Source: a bacterium (lineage in GTDB: Bacteria > Hinthialibacterota > Hinthialibacteria > OLB16). From it: a stretch of DNA of 64,000 bases. The notes beneath the pieces were generated by a model, which searched no databases, was not told where the DNA came from, and saw nothing but the letters and a program-made list of their open reading frames with translations. How positions within the stretch are numbered: the stretch's first letter is position 1; the number at the start of each line of letters is the position of its first letter. Made by a program: the position numbers and the translations under genes. This document shows positions 50,950 through 59,975 of the stretch, piece after piece. Location: the NCBI GenBank assembly GCA_022072055.1, contig JAJVIK010000008.1, positions 248,001-312,000 of the forward strand, in the 5' to 3' direction.

Positions 50950-51729
50950 ATGAATCTCAATACAAAAACGGCTATCGTCACCGGCGCCGGAAGTGGTATC
51001 GGATTGGCCGTCGCGGAGACTTTTGTTGGGGAAGGAATCAATGTCGTTCTCAATGGCCGCACTGTCGACAAACTGGCGCGGGCCGCCGCCCAGATCGATC
51101 AACCCGGTCGACTCGCGATCGTCGGGGGCGACATTACACGACCCGAGACCGCCGAGCGTCTAGTTGATGCGGCGGTTGGGCGCTTCGGCCGAGTCGACAT
51201 CCTCGTGAACAACGCGGGAATCTTTCACACCAAATCCTTCACGGAGTATACGGTCGAGGAGCTGGATCTTTTTCTCGGCTATCTGCGTGGGACATTTGTC
51301 CTTTCTCAAGCCGTCGTGCGTCAGATGCGGGCGCGGGGCGAGGGCGGCGTGATCGTCAACATCGGCACGATCCTAACCTCCAACGGTGTTCACGGCGTTC
51401 CTTCGAGCGCCCCCATCGCAGCCAAAGGGGGGATCACCGCGCTCACCAAGAACTTATCGGTCGAACTGGCGAGCGAGGGAATCCGCATTAACGCGGTCGC
51501 ACCGGGTGTGGTTCCCACACCGCTTTACGGAGAATTGACCGGTGAACAACTCCAATCTCTAAACCACATGCAACCGCTGGGCCGTTACGGAACTCCGCAG
51601 GACATCGCCGACGCGGTTCTTTACCTCGTGAAAGCGAGTTGGGTAACCGGCGTCATCCTACCGGTCGATGGCGGTGTCGACGCGGGCGGCGACGGCGCCT
51701 ACCATGGCGCGCGCGAAAACGCTGGATGA
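50950..51729 (+). CDS. SDR family oxidoreductase lacking the catalytic Tyr
   Basis: A 259-residue Rossmann-fold short-chain dehydrogenase: cofactor loop TGAGSGIG, NNAG at 87-90, C-terminal GVILPVDGG. In the YxxxK active site Lys159 is present (SAPIAAKGG) but the Tyr position is Pro155. I recall an SDR subgroup with SAPIAAKG, so this may be a lineage feature rather than a sequencing error. AAAGGAG lies about 8 nt before the ATG at 50950; the frame opens at 50929, overlapping the hydrolase stop. Activity, if any, would need another acid/base residue. Confidence 0.88.
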   Translation: MNLNTKTAIVTGAGSGIGLAVAETFVGEGINVVLNGRTVDKLARAAAQIDQPGRLAIVGGDITRPETAERLVDAAVGRFGRVDILVNNAGIFHTKSFTEYTVEELDLFLGYLRGTFVLSQAVVRQMRARGEGGVIVNIGTILTSNGVHGVPSSAPIAAKGGITALTKNLSVELASEGIRINAVAPGVVPTPLYGELTGEQLQSLNHMQPLGRYGTPQDIADAVLYLVKASWVTGVILPVDGGVDAGGDGAYHGARENAG

Positions 51730-51971
51730 CAGCCGTCGCCGGCCATCGGCTTGCGGAGGATATGCTGTATACAGTCGCCTCCCTGCCGCGAGTAGACTGC
51801 GAGGGAGGCCCTCCGTGTCCTTTTGCCGAGGACGTCGATGCGGCCAAGGAGAAGAAGGAGGACGTATTGAGATGCCATCTCCCCTTGCACTATCAGTACT
51901 TGTAACCCTTTGCCCGCCTGAAGCATGTTCGCTTCAGCCTTACCCCATCCAGGCCGACACAGCTGTGTGGG

Positions 51972-52784
51972 ATGGGGGGAACGGCGCAGCCTGTCGAAAC
52001 ACTGCTTGAAGGTTTGGACCGGAGCCACCTGCGGCGGCAAGAAGTCGAGCAGGTCCTGGCCCAGGGCGCCGAGGCCATCATCTACCTCAATCTGACCCTG
52101 TCCGCGCGACTGAGAGACCTCCAAGCCGCCCATCCGATTGCGCCCAGCACCCCCTCCAGCCAAATCCCTTCCTTCAAGAAACCCAACTCCGCCACGCGGC
52201 GCAAGAAATCCCCCGGACGCAAACCCGGCCACGAAGGCGCACGGCGTGCGAAGCCGATGCGCATCGAGCGCACCAAAGAGCACACCCTGGAGCGCTGCCC
52301 CGAATGCGGCGGTCCGGTCGCTCCACCCTCCGAGAAACGCTCCCGCGTCATCGAGGACATCCCCGTCGTCCAACCCGAAACCATCGAACACATCATCCCG
52401 CGCTGCTATTGCTCCAATTGCCGCAAACTCGTCGAACCGATCGTGCCCGACGCCATGTCCCAGGCGCGACTCGGTCATCGCGTCGTGGCCCTCTCCGCCT
52501 GGCTCCACTACGGTCTCGGCAACTCCCTCTCGCAGATCACCGAGGTCCTCAACTCGCATCTCCAGATCAAGATCAACCCCGGCGTGCTCATGCGCAAGAA
52601 CTCCTTTCATAACATGAGCGCCGATGGCGCGACCACTCAGGCCGTCCTCATGACTCTCTACCGCACACTCAAGTTGCGCGGGCGCGATCCCATCGAGACC
52701 CTCGTCTCCTCTCTCCGACGTTACCTCTCCGACAATTTCTCCCTCCCACCCCTCCCAACCGTCAACATCCCTTCAGACGGGTAA
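51972..52784 (+). pseudogene. IS66-type transposase with internal deletion
   Basis: The N-terminal part has the KSPGRKPGHEGARR segment and a zinc-ribbon (ERCPECGGP ... RCYCSNCRK) of IS66 TnpC. The DDE-domain start follows (GHRVVALSAWLHYGLGNSLS). The frame then jumps, still in phase, to the extreme C-terminus (TLYRTLKLRGRDPIETLVSS ... LPPLPTVNIPSDG). About 200-250 residues with the catalytic acids are missing. Its C-terminal 45 residues match the remnant at 28549-28727. The true start is unclear. The 51730-51971 stretch before it holds nothing recognisable. Confidence 0.8.
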
Positions 52785-52984
52785 AGGGTTGCAATCGCAG
52801 ATGGAATCGCGGGGGGACGTAATGTGTTCCCCTGGAATTGTCTTTTCCAAGAGGCGATCTTCACCCGTGCGCTTGAAGGGGCGTGGGCAATGAGAGGTGT
52901 AGGGGGTGTGGCATGGGAGAGGGATACCGGTCGATGCGGCACTCCATCAAAGACTGATGTGCGTGCGGATCGACTGGGAGATAA

Positions 52985-55423
52985 TCATACGTTGCGTTTT
53001 CCTAGGTCCTTCAAGAGTTGCCCGAAGCCCGTCAGCAATTCGCCGAACTTCTCGGCGGTCGCTTCATCGGGCAGAGAGAATCGGAGCTCAGGCGCTCCCG
53101 TTTGCTCCATCCGAGCAAGTATATTCGCGAGCGGCAAGGCCGCGACGTTCGGCTTGGAAGGCTCGGCTTGCATCACCTGACCGAGTTTGCCGAGGAATTC
53201 GATTCCAGCCGATATCAACTCGCTCCAGATTTGTTGCTGGGGCACGGGGCTCGGAGCCTGACTTTCCATTTCCTCGGTCGAGGGGTCGGTACTAAGGCTG
53301 ACATCCCCGTCCACGTCGGGTGTGGATTCCCGGACGGGAATCGATTCGGACACCTTTTCCACGGTTTCCATGAATCTCTTCATCTTGACGTCGCCGAGGA
53401 ATACGTTGCTCTCTCCCCCATCCAAAACTCCCTCGAACATCGCCGATTTGAATTTGAGGACGCCTAACATGCCGTGTTCGATACTTCCTTTCGATATGAA
53501 ATGGTGAACCTGAACATGGCGATGTTGCCCGAGGCGATGAACACGCCCGACGCGCTGTTCGAGAACGGCCGGGTTCCAGGGCTGGTCCATGTTGATGACG
53601 ACAGAGGCCATCTGCAGGTTCAGTCCCACTCCACCCGAATCGGTGCAGAGCAGGATGCGGCAACCGGGGTCCTTCTTGAACTGTTCGATGGCCTGTTTGC
53701 GCTGCTTGTTATCGAGCGAACCATTGTAGTAGCTATAAGGTCGTTTTTCCCCTTCCAACCTGCGGATTAAGAGCTCATGGGTTCCCAGCCATTGGCTGAA
53801 GATGACGACCTTGTTTTCCTCGAATTCGAGGATGTCGTCGAGCAGGATGGCGCACTCGTCCATCTTCGGCCCGTGGTCGGTGACTTTGTCGATCAGATAG
53901 GTGCTGTTGGCCGCCATCCGCATGTACTGAAGCGCGATCATCAGTTTTCGCTTCTCCTGCTCGGTGAGGAACCCTTTGCGGCGCCACTTGGCGACGATAT
54001 GCGCCACGATTTCCCGGTTTTCTTCGTGGATTGCCCGCTGCTGATCTGTCATCTCGAAGAAATAGTGTTTGTCGGTGCGTTCAGGCAATTCCTGGAGCAC
54101 CTCCTTCTTGCGTCGCCTGAGCAATACGGGAGACAGCGTCTCTTGAATCCGGTGGAGGTTCCGGTAACCTACGACTTTCCCGGCCTCGTCGGTTTCCTGG
54201 TGGTTGCTTAAGAAACGAAACAAAGGACCGAGGCGGTCGCGGTCGACAAACTCCATGATCGAATGCAGCTCCGCGAGTCGGTTTTCGAGCGGAGTTCCTG
54301 TCAGGACGATGGCATAATTCGAGCTGATCTTCTTGATCGTTTGCGCGCGGCGGGTTTCCCAGTTCTTGATCCGTTGTGCCTCATCCAAAATGACGACATC
54401 CGGATTCCAGCGGCTAATGGGGTCCAAGTCCCGGTGAACGATTTCGTAGTTGACGATCTTGTACGAGTGATCCTCACGGTACAGATCGCGCCGGGTGACG
54501 TACGAACCTTCAACGACTGCCGCGGTCCGATCGGTGAAACGCAAGATTTCCTCCAACCACTGATGCTTGAGCGCGCTAGGGCACACAACCAACACCCGGT
54601 CGGCACCGACCGTTTTTGCCAAAATCTCTACGGCGGCGATCGATTGGATCGTCTTGCCTAAACCCATGTCGTCTGCCAGAAGACATCGCCCCACCTTGGC
54701 TGCGAAAAGCGCTCCCCGTTGTTGATACGGATAAAGTTCGACTTTTAAGAGCTTGTCGAATCCTCGTATGGAGCCATTGCTCCGGAATTCCTTATCGATT
54801 CTCGAGCGACGATTCTCGTCGTCGCGCAGGCGAGCGATAAAATCCAATGCGTCGTCGTAGATCCGAATCTCGTGTTCGGAGGCGGAGGCGGCCCGGACAA
54901 ACTTTTCGAACTCGAAGGCGGTCTCTTCGCGAAAATCTCCTTCACATCCAAAGAATCGTTCGGCTAGAGGTCGCATGGGGGGAGGGAATTCTGATCCGGC
55001 TTGAAAACGGACTCGGCGCCTGGCCCCGTATTGTAAGAACACTTCCGAAAAGGGCGGGCGAAATCCCTTCTTAAATGCGGCTTTGGCGCCTCGCTTCCGA
55101 TGCAGTTTGGCGAGCAACCATTCGATGTGTTTACAGGTTCCGAGTGTGTTGACTGCGAAGTCCGGACAAGAGCAGAAGTTCGTTCCCAGTTCCATCCCAC
55201 GGACCGCCACACGGTATGTTCGGCCACTCGCGGGATTGGTCACCGCGAATTCGGAGAAGATCGGTTCCTTCCCCAAGTTCTTGAAATCAAACCTCTGTTC
55301 GACGGCGTACTCACGACGCAGCGCGATCTGCCACTCCTCGAGTGACATCTCTTTGGGCTTGCGTGTGCGCGGAGTGCGTTTGGGGGTCTGCTTCACCCTC
55401 CTGCGCATTGGCTTCTTTCCCAT
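52985..55423 (-). CDS. SWIM zinc-finger SNF2 family helicase
   Basis: An 812-residue DNA translocase. The N-terminus is Lys/Arg-rich, followed by a SWIM finger (FCSCPDFAVNTLGTCKHIEWLL, about 85-110). The SNF2 helicase core (about 230-700) has DDMGLGKTIQS (Walker A), DEAQRIKN (motif II), LTGTPLENRL (III), VVIFSQWLGTHE (IV), LLCTDSGGVGLNLQ (V) and QRVGRVHRLGQ (VI). A C-terminal tail of about 110 acidic/Pro-rich residues ends in a helical segment. Bacterial SNF2-SWIM proteins are linked to DNA repair and some defence islands; here it lies alone beside the att site. No methylase or nuclease partner is adjacent. Confidence 0.92.
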   Translation of the reverse strand: MGKKPMRRRVKQTPKRTPRTRKPKEMSLEEWQIALRREYAVEQRFDFKNLGKEPIFSEFAVTNPASGRTYRVAVRGMELGTNFCSCPDFAVNTLGTCKHIEWLLAKLHRKRGAKAAFKKGFRPPFSEVFLQYGARRRVRFQAGSEFPPPMRPLAERFFGCEGDFREETAFEFEKFVRAASASEHEIRIYDDALDFIARLRDDENRRSRIDKEFRSNGSIRGFDKLLKVELYPYQQRGALFAAKVGRCLLADDMGLGKTIQSIAAVEILAKTVGADRVLVVCPSALKHQWLEEILRFTDRTAAVVEGSYVTRRDLYREDHSYKIVNYEIVHRDLDPISRWNPDVVILDEAQRIKNWETRRAQTIKKISSNYAIVLTGTPLENRLAELHSIMEFVDRDRLGPLFRFLSNHQETDEAGKVVGYRNLHRIQETLSPVLLRRRKKEVLQELPERTDKHYFFEMTDQQRAIHEENREIVAHIVAKWRRKGFLTEQEKRKLMIALQYMRMAANSTYLIDKVTDHGPKMDECAILLDDILEFEENKVVIFSQWLGTHELLIRRLEGEKRPYSYYNGSLDNKQRKQAIEQFKKDPGCRILLCTDSGGVGLNLQMASVVINMDQPWNPAVLEQRVGRVHRLGQHRHVQVHHFISKGSIEHGMLGVLKFKSAMFEGVLDGGESNVFLGDVKMKRFMETVEKVSESIPVRESTPDVDGDVSLSTDPSTEEMESQAPSPVPQQQIWSELISAGIEFLGKLGQVMQAEPSKPNVAALPLANILARMEQTGAPELRFSLPDEATAEKFGELLTGFGQLLKDLGKRNV

Positions 55424-55679
55424 GGGTCATCCCGCTCCGATGTCAACGAATCGCCTCAAGGTCTAGGGTCGAGATCTTACCGGAATGGAAGCTCGGATTC
55501 GAGCGTCCGCCTTGCTTTCGAAAACAGGAATCGGATAGGAGATTGTCCTGCCCTTCGCCAGTTGGGCTCTTCGTCTTTGGTCAGTGCAATTCTGGTTCAA
55601 CTTGGTCTTTCCCAAACGTGGCTTTTGCGCGGTGGAGGGGTGGTGGGAACGTGGCTCTGGTTTCGATTCATTTGGGAAA

Positions 55680-55695
55680 CCTCGATTGTTCGAGG
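55680..55695. repeat. Conserved hairpin at right end of island B
   Basis: CCTCGATTGTTCGAGG: 6-bp arms and a 4-nt loop, equivalent to 46561-46576 (CCTCGATTTTTCGAGG). Both end 32 bp before an att repeat. The loop differs while the arms are conserved, which suggests the paired structure or the palindrome itself matters. Confidence 0.6.
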
Positions 55696-55726
55696 AAATG
55701 GAGTGGCTTCTGGAGGCCCAGATCCG

Positions 55727-55772
55727 CTTCCCAAGCCGAGGGTCGCGGGTTCGAGCCCCGTTTCCCGCTCCA
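55727..55772 (+). repeat. attR-like 46-bp repeat (tRNA-Gly 3' end copy)
   Basis: 45 of 46 positions match 28091-28136 (one T to C in the anticodon-stem part). It marks the right limit of the accessory region; chromosomal ectoine genes follow. Confidence 0.85.
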
Positions 55773-55926
55773 GCCCGCCGCAGCCCCGACCCTCCCTGAT
55801 CGCTTCCGTGCGTATCGCCCAATTCACTCGTCCCTCCTGCCAGACCTGTTCCGTGATACAATGCTCTCGTGGCTAAGAAGGATTGGCCACATTTCAAGCC
55901 GATATCGCCATGAGGAGTTATGCCAG

Positions 55927-56577
55927 ATGTCAAGCGCAGTGGACGGAAATCAGGTTATGGGGGATAGCTCATCGCCTGATGTTTCCAGCGACGGGAGCGA
56001 TGAGAGGGGCTTTACAGAGGATGTCGGCGAGCACGAGTTGAGAATCCTTCAAGCCCTTCGCCGAATCATGAGGGCCATCGACCTTCATTCCAGGAATCTG
56101 CTTGCGAACCACAGAATCACGGGACCCCAGCTGATCACTCTGCTGGCGGTGTTCGAGCGAGGACCCCTGACATCGGCGGAAATAGCGCGCCGGATCCATC
56201 TAAGTCCAAGCACGATGGTGGGAATTCTTGATCGGCTGGAGGAGAAGGCGCTGATCCGACGTGTTCGCCACGAGGAGGATCGACGGAGGATCCTCATTCA
56301 CCTGACCGAGAACGGCAGAGAATTATTGAAGAGGGCGCCCTCACCTCTTCAGAGCAGACTTGCCCAAGCGCTATCATCTTTGAGCAGCCTTGAGACGTCC
56401 ACCATCGCCCGTTCGCTGGAGCGTGTGGTTGAGCTTATGGGGGCCAGCGCGCTGGATGCGGCCCCGATGTTGGTCTCGGGTCCGATTCGGGAGCAGAATG
56501 CCGATCCCCAACCGGATCACCCTCGCGCCGCCGGGGACTGTCCGGAAGTGATCCATTCGGAGATGTCCCACATGTGA
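55927..56577 (+). CDS. MarR family regulator of the ectoine operon (EctR-like)
   Basis: A 216-residue MarR protein. The winged helix has ITGPQLITLLAVFERGPLT, LSPSTMVGILDRLEEKALI (recognition helix) and VRHEEDRRRILIHLTENG. The N-terminal 35 residues are acidic and disordered and the C-terminal 50 residues are an extra tail. GGAG about 10 nt upstream supports the ATG at 55927; the frame is open back to 55342 through the att repeat, which is not coding. MarR-type EctR/CosR proteins upstream of ectABC are known repressors, so control of the following operon is likely. Confidence 0.85.
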   Translation: MSSAVDGNQVMGDSSSPDVSSDGSDERGFTEDVGEHELRILQALRRIMRAIDLHSRNLLANHRITGPQLITLLAVFERGPLTSAEIARRIHLSPSTMVGILDRLEEKALIRRVRHEEDRRRILIHLTENGRELLKRAPSPLQSRLAQALSSLSSLETSTIARSLERVVELMGASALDAAPMLVSGPIREQNADPQPDHPRAAGDCPEVIHSEMSHM

Positions 56578-56700
56578 ACCACTCCCCTGAATTCCTCGAG
56601 AATAGAACCTACCTGGATACTCTCCCCCTGTCTTGCTTCATCGTAACCTCCCGATGCCCCTTGTCTTGCGCCCAATTGAGTGAATTCCACCGGCTTGATG

Positions 56701-56729
56701 TTGACAAACTTCAGGGTTGGAAATATGAT
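56701..56729 (+). promoter_or_regulatory. Sigma-70 promoter of the ect-ehu operon
   Basis: TTGACA (56701-56706) and TATGAT (56724-56729) are separated by exactly 17 bp. An ATGAT/ATCAT inverted repeat (56725-56729 and 56740-56744) overlaps the -10 and could be a regulator site. The ectA start is 50 bp downstream. Confidence 0.75.
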
Positions 56730-56778
56730 TGGTGTACATATCATTTGTGTCGCAGTCAGATCACCTCAAAGGATAAGT

Positions 56779-57318
56779 GTGATTAGCGAACGAAATTCCA
56801 TTCGTCTCAGGAAACCTGCCCTAAGCGATGGGCCCCGAATCTGGAGGCTGGTCCGGTCCTGCAGGAACATGGACCTGAACTCCTTGTATTCATATCTCCT
56901 TCTTTGCAGCCACTTCCGGAACACCTGTGTCGTGGCGGAGGCCGATTCGGAGATCGTGGGGTTTGTCTCCGCCTATAAACCTCCCAATGAAAGGGGGGTC
57001 CTGTTTGTGTGGCAGATTGTGGTGAGGGAAGAATCCAGGGGGCGGGGGCTGGCCAAGCGGATGCTGGCCCAAATCCTCCGCTCATCCTCCTGCGGGAACA
57101 TCCGCTATCTGAAAACAACGGTTTCGCCTGCCAACCAAGCCTCCAAAGCCCTGTTTCTTTCGATGGCCAGAGAGCTGGGAGCGGCTTGCGCCGAGGAGCC
57201 GTTGTTTCCCGCTGACCTTTTCGAAGATCAAGCGCACGAGGAGGAGAACCTGCTGCTCATCGGGCCATTCAACGACCACAAAGCGCGTCGAAAGGAGGGA
57301 AAAGATGAGGGTCCATGA
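56779..57318 (+). CDS. ectA: L-2,4-diaminobutyrate acetyltransferase
   Basis: A 179-residue GNAT acetyltransferase, second enzyme of the ectoine pathway (diaminobutyrate to N-gamma-acetyl-diaminobutyrate). Signature features: RKPALSDGPRIWRLVRSC, LNSLYSYLLLCSHFRNTCVVAE, the acetyl-CoA loop ESRGRGLAKRML, and TTVSPANQASKALF. The GTG at 56779 with AGGA just upstream lies after the promoter and matches family length. The frame opens at 56680, but that ATG precedes the promoter -10. It overlaps ectB by 14 bp. Confidence 0.93.
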   Translation: MISERNSIRLRKPALSDGPRIWRLVRSCRNMDLNSLYSYLLLCSHFRNTCVVAEADSEIVGFVSAYKPPNERGVLFVWQIVVREESRGRGLAKRMLAQILRSSSCGNIRYLKTTVSPANQASKALFLSMARELGAACAEEPLFPADLFEDQAHEEENLLLIGPFNDHKARRKEGKDEGP

Positions 57319-58651
57319 GAGGCTCGAATCGCAGGTGAGAGGATACTGCCGCTCTTTCCCGACGATCTTCACGACGGCAAAGGGCGCTCAGCTCTTTGAC
57401 TGGAAAGGCCGTCGCTACATCGACTTCCTCTGCGGGGCGGGTTCTCTGAACTATGGTCACAACAATCCGGAGATTAAAGAGGCTGTCATCGAGTACCTGC
57501 TCAGTGATGGAATCCTCCATGGACTCGATCTCGCCACCGAGGCGAAGGAACGTTTCTTGGATGTCTTCGAGGGGCTGATCCTCAAACCGCGGAACCTCGA
57601 ATACAAGATTCAGTTTACGGGTCCCACCGGCGCCAACGCGGTGGAAGCCGCTTTCAAATTGGTGAGGAAGGCGACGGGCCGGAGGAACATCATTTCCTTC
57701 ACGAACGGTTTTCACGGCGTGACCCTGGGGGCTCTTGCCGCGACAGGCAATTCTTACTACCGGCGGGCCGCAGCCACGACCCTTGGCGAAACCACATTCA
57801 TGCCCTATGACGGGTACTTCGGTCCGGACTTCAACACACTCGAATACATCCGGAAGGTCCTGACGGACGGCAGCAGCGGGGTCGATCTCCCCGCGGCGTT
57901 CATCGTGGAAACGGTTCAAGGCGAAGGCGGCCTGAACGCGGCTTCCGCCGGGTGGCTCCGAGGGCTACAAGCCCTGGGAAGGGAATTGGGGATCCTCCTC
58001 ATCATCGATGACATTCAAGCCGGTTGCGGTCGCACGGGAACTTTCTTCAGCTTCGAGGGTTTCGGGATTATTCCGGACATTGTCCTTCTCTCGAAATCGT
58101 TAAGCGGGTACGGCCTGCCCATGTCGGTGGTTCTGATCAGGCCAGACTTGGACATCTGGGAACCGGGGGAACACAACGGCACATTTCGCGGAAACAACCT
58201 CGCCTTTGTTTCGGCGGCCAAGGCCATCGAAATTTATTGGGGAGACGATTTGTTCTCTCATGAAATCGGGAAGAAGGCGGAAATCCTTTCGGATCGCCTC
58301 GCGGAGATCATACCCTTCGACACCGAGGCGGAGTTCGAGCCGAGAGGACGGGGTCTTATCCAAGGGATCGAGTGTGCGCCCGCCTCGATTGCAGACCGGG
58401 TGAGCCGAGCGGCCTTTGAACGAGGGTTGATCATCGAGACATCCGGCGCCGACAGCCAGGTTATCAAGTGCCTCCCGCCGCTGACCATCGAGGTTTCAAT
58501 CTTGACGAGGGGGCTGGACATACTTGAGGACAGTCTCCAGGCGGTTCTGACGGATGGAAGCGGGAGGCAATTCCACGCTCCACCTCCGGGGCGTCCTCAG
58601 AATTCCCGTTGGGTCAGCGTTCCGACGGCCACAGAGGTGTACAGCCGATGA
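57305..58651 (+). CDS. ectB: Diaminobutyrate-2-oxoglutarate transaminase
   Basis: A 448-residue class III PLP aminotransferase converting aspartate semialdehyde to diaminobutyrate with glutamate. Seen: FLCGAGSLNYGHNNPEIKEA, IQFTGPTGANAVEAA, FHGVTLGALAATG, FIVETVQGEGGLN, IDDIQAGCGRTGTFF and the PLP-Lys in LSKSLSGYGLPMS. AAGGAGG precedes the ATG at 57305. The C-terminal 30 residues are a Pro-rich tail. It overlaps ectC by 4 bp. Confidence 0.95.
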   Translation: MRVHERLESQVRGYCRSFPTIFTTAKGAQLFDWKGRRYIDFLCGAGSLNYGHNNPEIKEAVIEYLLSDGILHGLDLATEAKERFLDVFEGLILKPRNLEYKIQFTGPTGANAVEAAFKLVRKATGRRNIISFTNGFHGVTLGALAATGNSYYRRAAATTLGETTFMPYDGYFGPDFNTLEYIRKVLTDGSSGVDLPAAFIVETVQGEGGLNAASAGWLRGLQALGRELGILLIIDDIQAGCGRTGTFFSFEGFGIIPDIVLLSKSLSGYGLPMSVVLIRPDLDIWEPGEHNGTFRGNNLAFVSAAKAIEIYWGDDLFSHEIGKKAEILSDRLAEIIPFDTEAEFEPRGRGLIQGIECAPASIADRVSRAAFERGLIIETSGADSQVIKCLPPLTIEVSILTRGLDILEDSLQAVLTDGSGRQFHAPPPGRPQNSRWVSVPTATEVYSR

Positions 58652-59058
58652 TTGTGCGGACGCTCGAAGAGGTGGCGGGATCGGAGCGGGAGATCAGGAC
58701 CGAACACTGGACGAGCATGCGCCTGCTGCTTGAGGAGGATGGGATGGGATTCTCCCTGCACGAAACCGCCATTATGGCCGGATCGGAGCTCCCCATGACC
58801 TATCGGAATCATCTCGAGGCGGTTTACTGTGTCGAGGGCCTGGGAGAGGTTGCGGATGTCTCAAGCGGCAAGACCCATCCGATCGGCCCAGGGACCGTCT
58901 ATGCGCTGAACGACCACGACAGCCACATTCTGAAAGCGCTAACGCCCCTTCGACTTGTCTGCGTCTTCAACCCCGCGCTTGTCGGACCTGAGGTTCACGA
59001 CGAATCCGGAAGTTACCCTGCTCTCAGCGCCTTTGCGGTCCGGGAGGAGTCCGTATGA
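58648..59058 (+). CDS. ectC: Ectoine synthase
   Basis: A 136-residue cupin that cyclises N-gamma-acetyl-diaminobutyrate to ectoine. Seen: MIVRTLEEVAGSEREIRTEH, the metal-site region HLEAVYCVEGLGEV, and YALNDHDSHILKAL, followed by CVFNPALVGPEVHDE. The start at 58648 gives the exact family N-terminus and an ATGA overlap with ectB; the upstream ATG at 58609 is within ectB. Confidence 0.95.
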   Translation: MIVRTLEEVAGSEREIRTEHWTSMRLLLEEDGMGFSLHETAIMAGSELPMTYRNHLEAVYCVEGLGEVADVSSGKTHPIGPGTVYALNDHDSHILKALTPLRLVCVFNPALVGPEVHDESGSYPALSAFAVREESV

Positions 59059-59972
59059 TTGGGTCGGCAAGAACCACGCCGGACGTCTATCCGTCGCGGA
59101 ATGGTACCACAACAAGCTGGATTCCACGACGCGAGCCGGTGGTATACGGTCCGACCGGTGACATCATCGGACCTCCTCTCGACAGGCAGTCGGTTAGAAG
59201 CTACGAAGAGAGCGGATACGTTGTCCTTGACGGGCTCATCTCGGAGCAAGAAACCACCGCCTTGCGGCGGGAGGTCGAAAGCCTGGCTTCATCGGACTGG
59301 GTTCGAGGTCAGCCATCCTCGGTCACCGAGCCAGGGAGCAATGAGCTGCGCTCTCTCTTCTCGATACACACCCTGTATGCCCCTTTCCGCGAACTCGCCG
59401 AGGACCCGCGCATCTTGGACATCGTCCGGCTTCTCCTGAACGATGAAGTCTATATTCACCAATCCCGAATCAACATCAAGCCCGCGTTCTTCGGGAAGGA
59501 GTTCTTCTGGCACTCGGACTTTGAGACCTGGCATGTCGAGGATGGAATGCCCGGCATGCGGGCGATCAGCTGTTGCATCAACCTAACCGACAACACCCGC
59601 TTTAACGGCCCGCTGATGCTGATTCCAGGCTCTCACAAGCATTTTGTTCCATGTGTGGGGGAAACGCCGCGAGATCATTACAGAGCCTCCCTCAAGAGAC
59701 AGCAATATGGGACGCCCGATCCGGGCAGCCTTTCCCGGCTGATTGGAATGGGCGGTATTGTCTCCGTGGAATCGGGGTGCGGATCCGCGCTCTTGTTTGA
59801 CTGTAACCTAATGCATGCGTCCTCGGGTAACCTCTCACCATGGCCGCGCACAAACCTCTTCTTCGTCTATAACGCGGTCTCGAATCAACTAGTGGACCCC
59901 TTCTCCGGGCTACCTCCCCGCCCGGACTTTATCGCAACTCGAGGTGAACCGGCCTCTCTCGGGCGGAGGTGA
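59055..59972 (+). CDS. ectD: Ectoine 5-hydroxylase
   Basis: A 305-residue Fe(II)/2-oxoglutarate dioxygenase making 5-hydroxyectoine. The EctD signature FFWHSDFETWHVEDGMPGMR contains the first iron His and Asp; the second His is in CNLMHASSGN. Also VYIHQSRINIKPAF and PGSHKHFVPCVGETP. It overlaps ectC by 4 bp, so synthesis of both solutes is translationally linked. Confidence 0.95.
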   Translation: MIGSARTTPDVYPSRNGTTTSWIPRREPVVYGPTGDIIGPPLDRQSVRSYEESGYVVLDGLISEQETTALRREVESLASSDWVRGQPSSVTEPGSNELRSLFSIHTLYAPFRELAEDPRILDIVRLLLNDEVYIHQSRINIKPAFFGKEFFWHSDFETWHVEDGMPGMRAISCCINLTDNTRFNGPLMLIPGSHKHFVPCVGETPRDHYRASLKRQQYGTPDPGSLSRLIGMGGIVSVESGCGSALLFDCNLMHASSGNLSPWPRTNLFFVYNAVSNQLVDPFSGLPPRPDFIATRGEPASLGRR

Positions 59973-59975
59973 GGA

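Larger units (their letters stand above)
46608..55772. mobile_element. Genomic island B, integrated in tandem
   Basis: Bounded by att repeats at 46608-46653 and 55727-55772. It contains an integrase fragment adjacent to the left repeat (the normal int-att arrangement), a sigma-54 regulator with its target operon, an IS66 remnant and a SWIM-SNF2 helicase. The 1-bp difference between its end repeats suggests age. Confidence 0.75.

Noticed and set aside
55342-55926. Long N-terminal extension of the MarR/EctR frame
   Set aside because: It runs through the att repeat and island end; homology and a Shine-Dalgarno start at 55927.
55463-55933. Minus-strand 156-residue open frame with GNGARTRDPRLGK
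   Set aside because: Same tRNA-derived artefact across the repeat at 55727-55772; the rest has no family features.
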